A DNA stretch of 64,000 bases from Sporothrix humicola (lineage: Eukaryota; Ascomycota; Sordariomycetes; Ophiostomatales; Ophiostomataceae), in NCBI GenBank assembly GCA_021396245.1, contig WNYE01000059.1, forward strand, positions 124,001 to 188,000, written 5' to 3'. Positions 30,709 through 40,800 of the stretch are shown piece by piece. Below the pieces are notes generated by a model. That model worked only from the letters and a program-made list of their open reading frames with translations. It did no database searches and was not told where the DNA came from. Position numbers and translations under genes: made by a program. How positions within the stretch are numbered: the first letter of the stretch is position 1; each line of letters begins with the position of its first letter.

Positions 30709-31420
30709 GGAGAGGGGAGGGCTGGGGTGACGCAGGCGAACGAGGGTCTTGGGTGGGACAAGCAGGAAGATGCATGAAAAGAAGAAGGGCAGAAAAGGAG
30801 GGACAGAGAGATTTAATATGGCAAGAGGATCTGCGATACTCACTGGAAGGGAAAGAGCAGAAGCTTTTTCAATAATAAGGTTAATCGGGAAGGAGGCACA
30901 CACGGCATAGGCGTTCCTTCTTATAGCAGATTCTGAAATCAAGCGTCGCATGCTGCCATTTGGCCATGCTTATTCTTTTTTATTTTTTACTTTTATTTCT
31001 ATCTTATTCGAGCCATTATTCAAGCCATATTTCAAAGCATGCCGTACAAAACAGGCCCTAACGTGGCTGCACTCTTTGCAAAATGCCTCTCATCTCTCTT
31101 CAACCTTCCTCTTGTGGTGTGTTATCGCCTGATTCTGGCAGACTGCAACCACATCCTCTTTGAGCACTGTAAATGGGGACCCACTTTCAAGCTCCATACC
31201 ATCTGTGATTGGCCATATACACAGGACCAATGAAATGCATCCAATTCGCATGGGCCCACTTTTCAGACTCCAATGTTTTTCGTCTCGCCATTTTTCATCG
31301 ACAACCGCAAAAAAAGCTTCACGTCGACGAACCGAGCTCGCCCGCCGTGCACCGATTGTCCACCCCCACCTGCGCAGAACACGGCAGCCCCATCGCCAGC
31401 TTCTGAACATACCCGCCACA
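30709..31420. other. intergenic region upstream of MRP51
   Basis: Holds the 3' region of the 2EXR gene and the promoter and leader of MRP51. A CCCTAACG octamer at 31056-31063 also occurs before the eS17 gene. The MRP51 frame stays open upstream of 31421, but that part starts with a non-ATG codon and lacks the family N-terminus. Confidence 0.5.
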
Positions 31421-32947
31421 ATGTCTTCCGCAAAGGCATTGACGCCGGGCGCTGCCCTGCTGCGCACCTCCCGTCTCTTCTCTCTCCCGACCACCCCGGT
31501 GCCAAAAGCACCAGGCGACTACATTGCCCAGAACGGCAGATTCTCCCCAACAGCCACGCAGCCATTTCCGACGGTGCAGTCCATTGGAAGCATACGCTCA
31601 GCACGGGAACACGGCGACTGGGGCCTCAAGCGGAACATGCCACCCAAGGCGCTGAAAGGCAAAATCGAACCCTGCATTCGCATCAACGAGCTCGACTCCA
31701 TCGAGAGCGTGACCGACTATTCTGTCGCCAACAACCACCTGCAGACCGTTAGAAAATGGCAAGAACTACATGTCCCTTTAACAGCACAGACCGACGCCGA
31801 GCAGAAGCAGAACATTGCCGGCAAGTCTGTTTTCGAGGAGAGCCACGACATGATCTCCATCGACCCGGCCAAGCGCCACACCGACGAGGACAAGCGTTGG
31901 AAGTTCCAGGGCCCCTGGCTGGCTGGCGTGAGTGAGGGCGACTTCCAAAAGTACATCAAGAAGAAGGTCCGCACACAGCGTGGCGAGTTCCGCGAGTTTC
32001 TGCGCGAGCAACTGGCCGCCAACATGAACACCGAGAAGTCCTCGAGTGACATGGACCGCGCCGGCTTGGAAGACGACAAGCAGTTGACTGCCGAAGACAT
32101 CACCGACGAGCAGCTCACCGACTACCTGCGCAAGCTGCGCCATGAGCGCCATGTGCTCTACCGCCTGGTCGGCAAGTTCTTGGATCTGGCGCCCGTCGAG
32201 CCTTCCGACAAGACCCTCCGGACCCTGGGCCGCTCGTCCTCCAGCCTGAGCGGCGGCTTCCTCTCACCACTAACAAGCCTCGAGTTGATGTCCGGCTCCA
32301 ACGTTAGTGGCAAACCGAAAGGCCTGTTCTCTTCCAAGGCCTCGGCCAGCGTGTCTGCGGCCAACCCATGGACTCAGGATGGTCCGCCAATGTCGCACCC
32401 GTCGGCTGGCCTGTCATACCTGCGCACCGCCGCCTTCCTGGACAACCACCCGGTCTACGGCCCGCAAAAGTTCCACCCGCCGCAAGAGTCTCGTGTCCTT
32501 ACACCGCGCACCACTACCACCCGTTATACCGCCAAGCTTGGTGTTGCTGGCTTTGTCGTTGAAAGCCCCTTTGGCGAGACTGCCTACAACAACACCCGCC
32601 ATAACCCTACTCACAACAGCGCCCGAGCTATGCCTGCCCTGAGCGTCATTGACCCCACGGTCTATGGTGGTGCCAAGGTCCACGTGCGCGTTGCTACTGC
32701 CAAGGTCAACTCGCAAGGCCGCATTCGGCTCAGTATCGCCGAACCTGACCCGGAAGCTGTTCTTGTCCAGAACGAGATCGATGGCAAGGAGAAGATTCAC
32801 GGCCAGTCGTCGCGCCTGATGTCGACCCGTGCCGATAGCCAGCCGCGGCTGGGCGCAGGCAGCCCTCTTGTTCTGGGCCGTCCTGGACGTACCCTCGGCC
32901 AGGGGAACAACATCATGAGCAGCGCTGAGAACTACGGACTGAACTAG
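31421..32947 (+). CDS. MRP51: mitochondrial small-subunit ribosomal protein MRP51
   Basis: A 508-residue single-exon protein. I chose the ATG at 31421 because the residues after it (LTPGAALLRTSRLFSLP) match the start expected for fungal Mrp51. The next conserved parts are GDWGLKRNMP, then IRINELDSIESVTDY near residues 90-105, and a central KFQGPWLAG...FQKYIKKKV segment. The protein is a component of the mitochondrial 37S subunit and in yeast also supports translation of specific mitochondrial mRNAs. The LLRTSRLFSLP start is basic and hydrophobic, consistent with import. The C-terminal third (VHPVYGPQ-like and FVVESPFGE segments) is well ordered. It lies 633 bases before the cytosolic ribosomal protein eS17 on the same strand. 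Shared control of the two is possible but not shown. Confidence 0.9.
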   Translation: MSSAKALTPGAALLRTSRLFSLPTTPVPKAPGDYIAQNGRFSPTATQPFPTVQSIGSIRSAREHGDWGLKRNMPPKALKGKIEPCIRINELDSIESVTDYSVANNHLQTVRKWQELHVPLTAQTDAEQKQNIAGKSVFEESHDMISIDPAKRHTDEDKRWKFQGPWLAGVSEGDFQKYIKKKVRTQRGEFREFLREQLAANMNTEKSSSDMDRAGLEDDKQLTAEDITDEQLTDYLRKLRHERHVLYRLVGKFLDLAPVEPSDKTLRTLGRSSSSLSGGFLSPLTSLELMSGSNVSGKPKGLFSSKASASVSAANPWTQDGPPMSHPSAGLSYLRTAAFLDNHPVYGPQKFHPPQESRVLTPRTTTTRYTAKLGVAGFVVESPFGETAYNNTRHNPTHNSARAMPALSVIDPTVYGGAKVHVRVATAKVNSQGRIRLSIAEPDPEAVLVQNEIDGKEKIHGQSSRLMSTRADSQPRLGAGSPLVLGRPGRTLGQGNNIMSSAENYGLN

Positions 32948-33580
32948 ACGGCGACTACGATGACATGAAAGGGGTGAGATAGACGGAACAAAGGGAACTG
33001 GAGGGACTGGATAGGCCTTGTCTCTGTGTATATATCCGATGGGTGTGAGAGTTGTGGTTGCATATATCTCTCATGTACTACTACCAAATGATAAAAGAAA
33101 TAGCGTTTTATTCAACAAACAAAATTCCAATCAAGTTCGCGTTATTGTGTTAGAAAAACGAAAGGAATAAATAGACCGTTCACGTTAGACCTTCCTAATC
33201 ATGTTGATATGAGGAGCAGAAGTTCACAGCACATCTTCTACTCAATAAACTGGTGAGATTTAGCACGTGCGCCTCCACGTGAAAGTAATATTGAAAATGG
33301 CCTAGCGTGGCTTTGTCGATTTTAATGGAATTGTCGGACTAGATCACGTGAGGCCCACCCTCGTACCCTAACGCTCGTTTCTCTTCCCCCACCAGAAATT
33401 TTCGACACCAAGGGCTCGACTAAATAAGTGGGGCCTCTCAAAAAAATTGTTCCCGCTCGTCTGCATCTAACCCTTTGGCAATTCTCAGGCTCTTTCCTCC
33501 TTCAATCTCGACTTCTTTTTTCCTCAACCACCAACGACCTCAGCCACCACCCTTCCTCTCACCACACAACATCCGCCAAA
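32948..33580 (+). promoter_or_regulatory. eS17 promoter with three CACGTG boxes and a telobox-like site
   Basis: CACGTG occurs at 33264-33269, 33276-33281 and 33345-33350, and ACCCTAA at 33365-33371, all within 110 bases and about 210-320 bases before the eS17 start. CACGTG is the Cbf1-type E-box. ACCCTAA (reverse TTAGGGT) resembles a Tbf1 site. Cbf1 and Tbf1 together control ribosomal protein genes in Candida albicans, so the same circuit may act here. The first part of the interval should be the MRP51 3' region. The sites are seen directly; factor binding is inferred. Confidence 0.6.
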
Positions 33581-34093
33581 ATGGGTCGCGTTCGCACCAA
33601 GACTGTCAAGAAGTCCGCCAAGGTCATCATTGAGCGGTACTACCCCAAGCTGACTCTGGACTTCGAGACTAACAAGCGTGTCTGCGATGAGATCGCCATC
33701 ATCGCCTCGAAGCGCCTCCGCAACAAGATTGCCGGCTACACCACGCATCTGATGAAGCGTATCCAGCGCGGTCCCGTCCGCGGTATCTCCTTCAAGCTGC
33801 AGGAGGAGGAGCGTGAGCGCAAGGATCAGTACGTCCCCGAGGTCTCGGCTCTTGACTTTGCCCAGAACTCGGAGAGCGGCCAGCTCGACGTCGACACCGA
33901 GACCAAGGACCTGCTCAAGCACCTTGGCGTAAGTTTCTCAATACCATGACTTGAATTTTCGTTCCTTGATGTTCGCGTTGTCTAACAGTACCAGTTCGAT
34001 GCCATCCCCGTCAACGTCATCCCCGTCACCCAGGTCCAGACCGCCGAGCGCGGTGGCCGCCGCTTCGGTGACCGCCCCCCTCGCCGCGATTAA
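33581..34093 (+). CDS. RPS17: 40S ribosomal protein eS17
   Basis: Two exons, 33581-33928 and 33995-34093, give a 148-residue protein. The N-terminus MGRVRTKTVKKSAK and the segments RLRNKIAGYTTHLMKRIQ and GPVRGISFKLQEEERERKD are diagnostic of eS17. It is a component of the cytosolic small ribosomal subunit. The intron has a GTAAGT donor. A branch-like TCTAAC lies only two bases before the first possible AG, so I used the next AG at 33993-33994, which gives the continuation HLG-FDAIPVNVIP. The first AG would insert Tyr-Gln in frame and cannot be fully excluded. The C-terminus is Arg-rich (GRRFGDRPPRRD), as in other filamentous fungi. A-rich 3' sequence follows. Confidence 0.95.
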
Positions 34094-34932
34094 GCGGTTG
34101 ATGGAGGCTTGGTTGATACGAAGATGAGACGACATAAAATATAAAATTCAAAAACTCCAAAATTTATACACACAAAAACCCCCTTGGCGTCCTCGGCTAT
34201 CTTTTTTCTTCACTTTTTTTATGACATGGCCCGAGACCGACATCTTGCCTTCCTTCTCCCTTCCTCCTCGACTCGCGGCTCTCTGTTTTCTTCTTTCGTC
34301 GACATTTTGTGCAACAAAAAGTTTTCTTTGGGACGCCGTCGATGAGAGTTGGTGGGAGGGAGAATGGTACGAAACGAAACGCAAAAACAACGTCGGGAAC
34401 AAAACGGGATGGGATATGAACGGAAAAGCAGATGGAGGAACGGACCTCTGTTTTCGGCGGAAGCCAGCCTTCTGGCCGTCGGAACAAACACACAAAAAAA
34501 TAAGAAACTGTTGCACAAACCCTAGGTGTCGCGGAAAGTCATACTGGCACTTTGCTCCAGATAGACTTTTGTCTTGCTTGATCGCCATTTCTCCCTTCCC
34601 TTTTCATTGTGACTATGCTGTCGTTATGCTGTCGGTCGGTATTTGACCAGACATGTAGTATTGTGACATGTAAACGTAGGCATGCTGACCAACATCTCAT
34701 AACAAGGCCTTGTGGCCACGGGAGTCTGTCGTCTATGGCACTCAGTATCATTAACACATTGGCGGATGTCATGAAGCCCTTGCAAGTAAATGTTCTTTAT
34801 ATTCTGCCTGCCTCTCGACAGGATGCTCCGGGTATCTAACCGTCTAAATATGTGTTTATGTTTTCCAGCCCAAACTCCGTATGCAAATCAATTTAAGGTT
34901 GTTTTCGACATCTGGACGCCTTCTCCTTTTGT
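34094..34932. other. convergent 3' intergenic region between eS17 and RTR1
   Basis: Holds both 3' untranslated regions. The A/T-rich stretch at 34130-34170 is probably the eS17 polyadenylation region. I see no supported gene; the open frames here are short and overlapping. Confidence 0.55.
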
Positions 34933-35952
34933 CTACCCTGTGACAAATCTGGTCTTGTGGCCTTCCACGACGTTGTGTGCCTTGTCGACGGGTGCGACTT
35001 CCGTATCATCGCCCTCTTTCGTCTCCAATGTCGGAGCTGTTGGCGCTATCATCACCTTCTTCTCCACGATATTAACGTCGACAAGGGTTGTTGGCATTGG
35101 GGGCACGATTCGTGGTGGCTGACCGTCATTGCTTTCGTCAAGATCCATAATCTCAGCGGCGGCACCGCCCCGGCTCAAGTCACCCCGTTCCATAGCGAGG
35201 GTGTTCGCATTTTGTGCCAGGCGGCGTTCTTCCCCGAGCTTGAGACGGGCCAGATCTTGTGCCAGCTGTGCATCGTTGGCTGCTGCCACCTTCTCCGGCC
35301 CTGGTTTTGCCTTATTCTTGCCCTTGTCCGTGTCCTCGTCCATCAGCTCAATCTGAATGTCGGGGATGCCCACACGCTCCCAGGCTGCCGTCTCGTTCAG
35401 CTGCACCTTGATGTAGAGTGCGCGCCGTGCACACTGCTGAGAGCACCACTTTTCGATATCCTTCTTGGCCACGATGCCAAAGTCCTTGCGGCCGGCGTTG
35501 ACCAGCTTCCATGTGCCTTTACCAGCAAACGTCTGTCGTGACTTGGGACACAGCACGTATCCACAGTGGTCGCATGTATTGCGTTCTTCAATCAGATCGT
35601 CGTAGTCGCCTGGCTGGAAGATTCGGACGAGGCGCGTGAATGTTTCGACATCGCTTGGTGCCGGCGTGGCCGCGGAGTATTCGGGGCCCTTGACGAGGGG
35701 AAAGTCGGTGAGCTGCTCTATGGAAAGGAAGATAGCCGACTCGAGTTCGCGGCGCTGCTGCACAATCGCGGCGTGCTTTTTCGCAATCTCGGCGTTCTCC
35801 TGCTCCGACCGAAGACGACGACTGTGAGTCGCGCCACGCGATGTCTCGCCTCCGTTGTTGTCTTCTACATCCTCCACATCGTCGTCGAATTCTTGTGCGG
35901 GTGCAGATAGCTTCTTGAGAATGCTCTTCAGCGGCCGGTCTGGTTGTGCCAT
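34933..35952 (-). CDS. RTR1: RNA polymerase II CTD phosphatase, RTR1/RPAP2 family
   Basis: A 339-residue single-exon protein. The frame opens 25 codons earlier, but the ATG at 35952 (MAQPDRPLKSILKK) is in CACCATGG context and gives a normal family start. The RTR1-type zinc-binding domain spans about residues 65-185. It includes the FTRLVRIFQPGDYDDLIEER helix, then CDHCGYVLC (Cys127, Cys130) and WCSQQCARRA (Cys170, Cys174) as the zinc ligands, ending in YIKVQL. Family members act on phosphorylated Ser5 of the polymerase II C-terminal repeat and help polymerase assembly and import. The C-terminal half is Lys/Glu-rich and less ordered. No zinc ligand is missing. It diverges from BBC1 across 1866 bases. 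Confidence 0.92.
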   Translation of the reverse strand: MAQPDRPLKSILKKLSAPAQEFDDDVEDVEDNNGGETSRGATHSRRLRSEQENAEIAKKHAAIVQQRRELESAIFLSIEQLTDFPLVKGPEYSAATPAPSDVETFTRLVRIFQPGDYDDLIEERNTCDHCGYVLCPKSRQTFAGKGTWKLVNAGRKDFGIVAKKDIEKWCSQQCARRALYIKVQLNETAAWERVGIPDIQIELMDEDTDKGKNKAKPGPEKVAAANDAQLAQDLARLKLGEERRLAQNANTLAMERGDLSRGGAAAEIMDLDESNDGQPPRIVPPMPTTLVDVNIVEKKVMIAPTAPTLETKEGDDTEVAPVDKAHNVVEGHKTRFVTG

Positions 35953-37818
35953 GGTGGCTGTGGATTGTTGTCGACTGGTGAGTTGGTGAACGAGGTGAAG
36001 GCAACGAAAGGAAGATGTGACGGTCAATCGGCGTATTTGTCACCCGCGCGCTGAAGAACTGGCGGAAGGCGCACAAAGAAAAAGTTGAGCTTAGCTCGTA
36101 GTGCTTGCCTTGCAACAATCAGAGTTGGGCACACCCCGCTTTAAAGAAATGTGGGGTAGCAATACGTAAGAGCCATTTGAGCCAGTCAAGCCTGTGATGA
36201 CGCCCAGCGCTGGCCAAGTTCAGAGTGTTAGTGCGGTTGAGATGAGCCTCGACAGGGCAGTCGCCACCCACTGAACGATGACGGTATGTTGTTTCAGGCG
36301 CCGTCCATGCCCCAACAAAGCCAATCCAGGTCCGCGCAGCAACGGACTGCCCAGGCAAGAGATAGCTCTCCTGCCAACTGCCAGGCCAGGCCCACCCCAC
36401 CCAACAGGAGACAAGAGACAGAAGGCAGCCCCTAATCCCCTGAAAGAGCATCGTGCCTGTCAGTCGCTCCTTCTTCTCGTTTTACTCCCGTCCCAGCTCC
36501 AGGAAGGTGCCCCCTTTCCGTCTTTGCCGACTGCCCTCTGTTTCTCACAATATTCTATTTATCATTCCTTTTCTCCAACCGCCCATCGTGACGACAAGGT
36601 CTCTCTCTTCTCACCGTTCCCACCAGCGTCTCGAGTGCGACCACGACGGCGAGACGAGCCGCCGCACACAACTACATCCCGGCCCCGAAACATTTCCTGT
36701 ATGTTGATCCACCGCAGCCTCGGCCACAGCCACACTGCTCCCCTCCCCCTCGAACTGCATCCTTCGCATTTTTTGCGCTGTTTCTGTGTTTCTCCTGGCC
36801 CAACTGCCCCTTGCACGTTTCTCCAGCTCTTTTCTTGGCTGTCATTGGCACCCATTGTCTCTCCTGTCTCTCCTCGACCGTTTCAGCACTCGCAGACATA
36901 CATGCTGACTGCAGAACCATATCAAAGCATATCGACTTCTCAGCACACCAAACAAATCCCAAATACACAAGACACGCATCGTCCAGAAACGGCACAGCAC
37001 GGCATAGCGGCTAAGCTGAACTGCCTGCCTAGCTTGCCTTACCCTGACCGTTCGTGTTTGAGGATCCGCGGTCGACTTGTTAAAGCAGGAAGCAAACTGG
37101 TCAGTACGATCCCCCCCTTTGTGGCTTTTTTTGCATTTCCTTGGTCAAGGAGCACGAACAGCAAGTGGTTTGTGCATTGCCCTTGTTCGTATTTGGCAGT
37201 CGGGATGCTATGCATGAGTGTGCATGTTATTTGCTGCTGTCCTTTTCTGCTGTCCCCGCGTCGCTCGTCGCCCTGCGCCTCATCTTTTCAAACGGCTGCC
37301 TACCCGAAATTCGTAGCACAGAGAGAGCACCAAAACACACCAAAAAAGCACCCAAGACGCCAAAAGACCAGTCGGGGAAATAAGGCCCAAATAGAATCCA
37401 AAAGCTGACCGCCGGGCATCCACAGCAGTACCGCACGCATTCCCTCTCCCATTTCCCCTCTCGTCTCCTGCATATTTTTTTCTTGTCCTTTTTCTTTCGA
37501 GCCATCAACACCTCATTTCGCATTCACAACGAATTTGCGCCTTTAATCTTTGCCCGCCCGACTTTGTCGCGGTTACGTAGTCCCTAATTGTTGGGGCTCT
37601 CGATCGCCTCCAGGCATTCCCCGCCGTTTCCGGGAAAAGGAGGGGTCGAAGCTTCAAGTCGAGCCACGGGTCACCCTCGCCTCACCTCGCAAACCGGCGG
37701 AAACCTCTGTCCAACAAAGAACAGAGACAACAATCGACCTGCTTCTCACCCTCTACTTTTTGTGTGCTGAGCGCGTCTTCAAAGGGACGCGCTTTGCCCC
37801 CAATACGCACCGCCCAAC
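35953..37818. other. divergent intergenic region between RTR1 and BBC1
   Basis: Contains both promoters and a long C/T-rich leader before BBC1. A 376-codon ATG frame at 36278-37408 crosses most of it. Its translation is Pro/Ser/Arg-rich without recognisable domains, as expected from stop-poor pyrimidine-rich DNA. I treat it as non-coding. Several short ATG frames could act as upstream frames if they are transcribed in the leader. Confidence 0.5.
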
Positions 37819-40800
37819 ATGTACAAAGTCAAAGCAATCTTCGAATACTCTTCCGAGCACGATGATGACCTCAACTTCCCCATCGGACAGATCATCACCG
37901 TGACGGAGGAGGAGGACGCCGAGTGGCTGGTTGGCGAGTATACTGACGACTCTGGCACCCACAAAGAGGGTCTCTTCCCCCGGAACTTCGTCGAGAAGTA
38001 CGAGCCGGTCGCGCCGCCTCGGCCCACTCGCACACGCACCAAGCGGGACTCGGAAATCCCCGCCGCCTTTTCGCCCAGCGCCATTCCCGCCGCTGCTACT
38101 GCCGCCGCCGCAGACGAGCCGACATCCCCTCCTGCAGCTGAGCCTGCTCCTGCACCCGCGCCAGTTCCCGTGCCGGCCGCCGCCTCGCTTCCTCCTGCCC
38201 CTGCCCCTGTCCCAGTTCCTCAATCGCCTAAGGAGGCCCCGCAGCCGGTAGAAGAAGAGGAAGAAGAGCCGGAGGAGGAGGAACCGGAACCGCCGAAGCC
38301 CGTAAAGGCCGTGGCTGCTCCTGCGCCTCCATCGCCAAAGGCCGCCGAGCCAACGTCCCCCGCTTCTCCTGTTGCCGCATCCAAAGCTCCCGAAGCCGCC
38401 CGCCCGCCGCCTTCTGCCGCCTCAAAGCCTGCTCCGCCCCCTGTGTCCGACAAGCCCTCAGGAAACTCCTTCCGCGACCGCATTGCGGCATTTAACAAAG
38501 CCGCTGCACCGCCCATTACCCCGTTCAAGCCTAGCGGTCTCAACACTGGCGGTGGAAGCAGCAACTTCATCAAGAAGCCGTTTGTTGCTCCCCCTCCGAG
38601 CCGCAACGCCTTTGTCCCGCCCCCACGAGATGTGCCCACCGCCAAGATCTACCGCCGGGACGAAGATCCGGAGATCAAGGAGCGCGAGGCCGAGAACCTC
38701 GAATCTGCAGAGAAGGCTGGTCTGGTTGCCGGCGCTTCCGGTGGTGGTGGCGGCGGCGAGGGCGACGATGAGGAGCCTAAGCCCATGATGAGCCTGAAGG
38801 AACGCATGGCCCGTCTCCAGAGGGAGCAGCAGGAGCAGGCACAGAGACACGCCGACGCTGCCGCCAAGAAGGAGAAGCCAAAGAGACCCCCAAAGAAGCG
38901 TCTTGAGAGCTACGACTCTTCTGGTGCAGCTGCTAGTGCTGGCGCTGCTGCCGACGAGGCCTCGCTTCCCCCTCTTGAGCGGAAGTCCACCAGCGACACA
39001 ATTGGCCGTCGGTCGATTGAGGAGCCCGCTGCTTCCCACCCACCCCGGGTTGCACACCCTCCGCGCCGGAAGACGTCTAAAGACCCCAGCAGTGAGGCTC
39101 AGGATGGCAATGATGCCGACATGTCTGGTGCTGGTGACACGACTGAGGGCCAGGATGACGAGCTCACAGAACGCGACGATAGCGACGAGAAGTCCAGGCG
39201 CCCGTCCAGAACCGTCCCCATCATCGTGCCTACTGAGAGACATTCCGTTGAGCAAAGCCGCGCTGACGAGGCCGAGGACGATGCTGACGAAGAGGAGGAG
39301 CCTGCTGCTCAGCCCAAGGCCGCCAAAGCAGCTGAGCAAGAGGATGAGGAGGAACAGGAGGCCAGTGAAGAGGACGAGGAGGATGATACCGACCCCGAGA
39401 CGCGGCGCCGCGAGGAGCTGCGCGCGAGAATGGCCAAGATGAGCGGTGGTATGGGCATGATGGGCATGCAAGGTATGCAAGGCATGTTTGGCGCTGCTGC
39501 ACCTGCGCCACCAAAGAAGAAGAAGGCAGCAGCGCCTGCTGCGCCAGCTGAGGAGGCAGCATCGCCGAGCACCCGTGCCCCGCCTGTTCCCGCTATGCTT
39601 GCGCTGCCTGGTATGATGGGTCGCCGCTCCGAAGACAAACCTGCGGAAGAGCCGGCCGAGGAAGAAGCCGAAGAGGAGGAAACGCCCGAGCCGATCACAA
39701 AGGAGTCTCGGACCCCGTCAATTCCGACTCGCGGTGCCGCGCCACCAATCCCTGGTGCCCGCCCTGTCCCGCCTCCCCCACCACCGGCCGCAGCAGCCGA
39801 CGTTCGGTCGCCAAGTGAGGGCTCTGTTTCGGATGATGAGCTGTCTGAAGCGCAGCGGGATCCCTTGGAGACACCCAGAGGCGAGCCTTCGCAGCTTCCT
39901 CCTCCTCCACCCCCGCCCGCCTCTGCACCAAAGGCACCAGCAGTTCCCACGTCTCCACGGCCTACGAGCAGTGGCCAGCGCGGGGCGGAAGCAGTCTCGC
40001 CATCTTCGCCGACGTCAACGCAAAACAAGCGTGCCAGCCGTCTGCCACCTCCTATCCCTGGTTCCGCACCGGCACCGCCTCCTCCGGTTCAGACGCGGCC
40101 ACCACCGCCACCTCCTCCGGGTGCTCTGAGCCGCCAGTCAACGGCCGATATGCGCTCGCCATTGTCGCCTAGCAAGGCGCCTGCACAGGCTGGTTCAGAT
40201 GATGAGGAAGAAGAGGAGGTCACAGAGTACGAGGGTGACTATGATACGGACATTGCCAACCCCGTCTCCCACAAGAACTCGCTCAAGGCACATGCCCGTG
40301 ATTCGAGCCTCGAGGACAACGCGTCTCTGAAGTCGCCCACTCTGGAGAAGGCACCGACCTTCCCGCCGCCTGTTCCAGGTGCATCTCGGGCACCGCCTCC
40401 CATCCCGAATCAGCCTCCTCCACCACCCAGCTTGCCACCTAGCGTGCCTCCAAGTGTCCCGTCTAGCCAGCCGCCCCCTCGCCCGTCACTAGGCGACAAG
40501 AGACGGTCTGTGGATGTGCCGCGGGGTCCTCCGCCTCCGCCTCCCCCACCACCGGCTTCAAGCCAGACACCTCGCTATGATGATGACTATGACCCGTATA
40601 ACTACTCGGCACAGCCAACATCGCCCGGTGTGGCACTGCCCGGCCTCTCTTCGCAGGCGCCCAAGTCATTTATGGATGACGCGTACGCTCCTCCTGACCT
40701 AAGCCTCTCCCTGTCCGGCGCATCGGCCTCGACCGCCCGTGGTGGTGCGGCCGCACAGTATCCCCCGGGCCCTCCCCCGCCGCCACCAAGTGCACAAGCA

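Noticed and set aside
31160..31420. 87-codon upstream extension of MRP51
   Set aside because: It begins with a non-ATG codon, and the residues following the ATG at 31421 match the family N-terminus.
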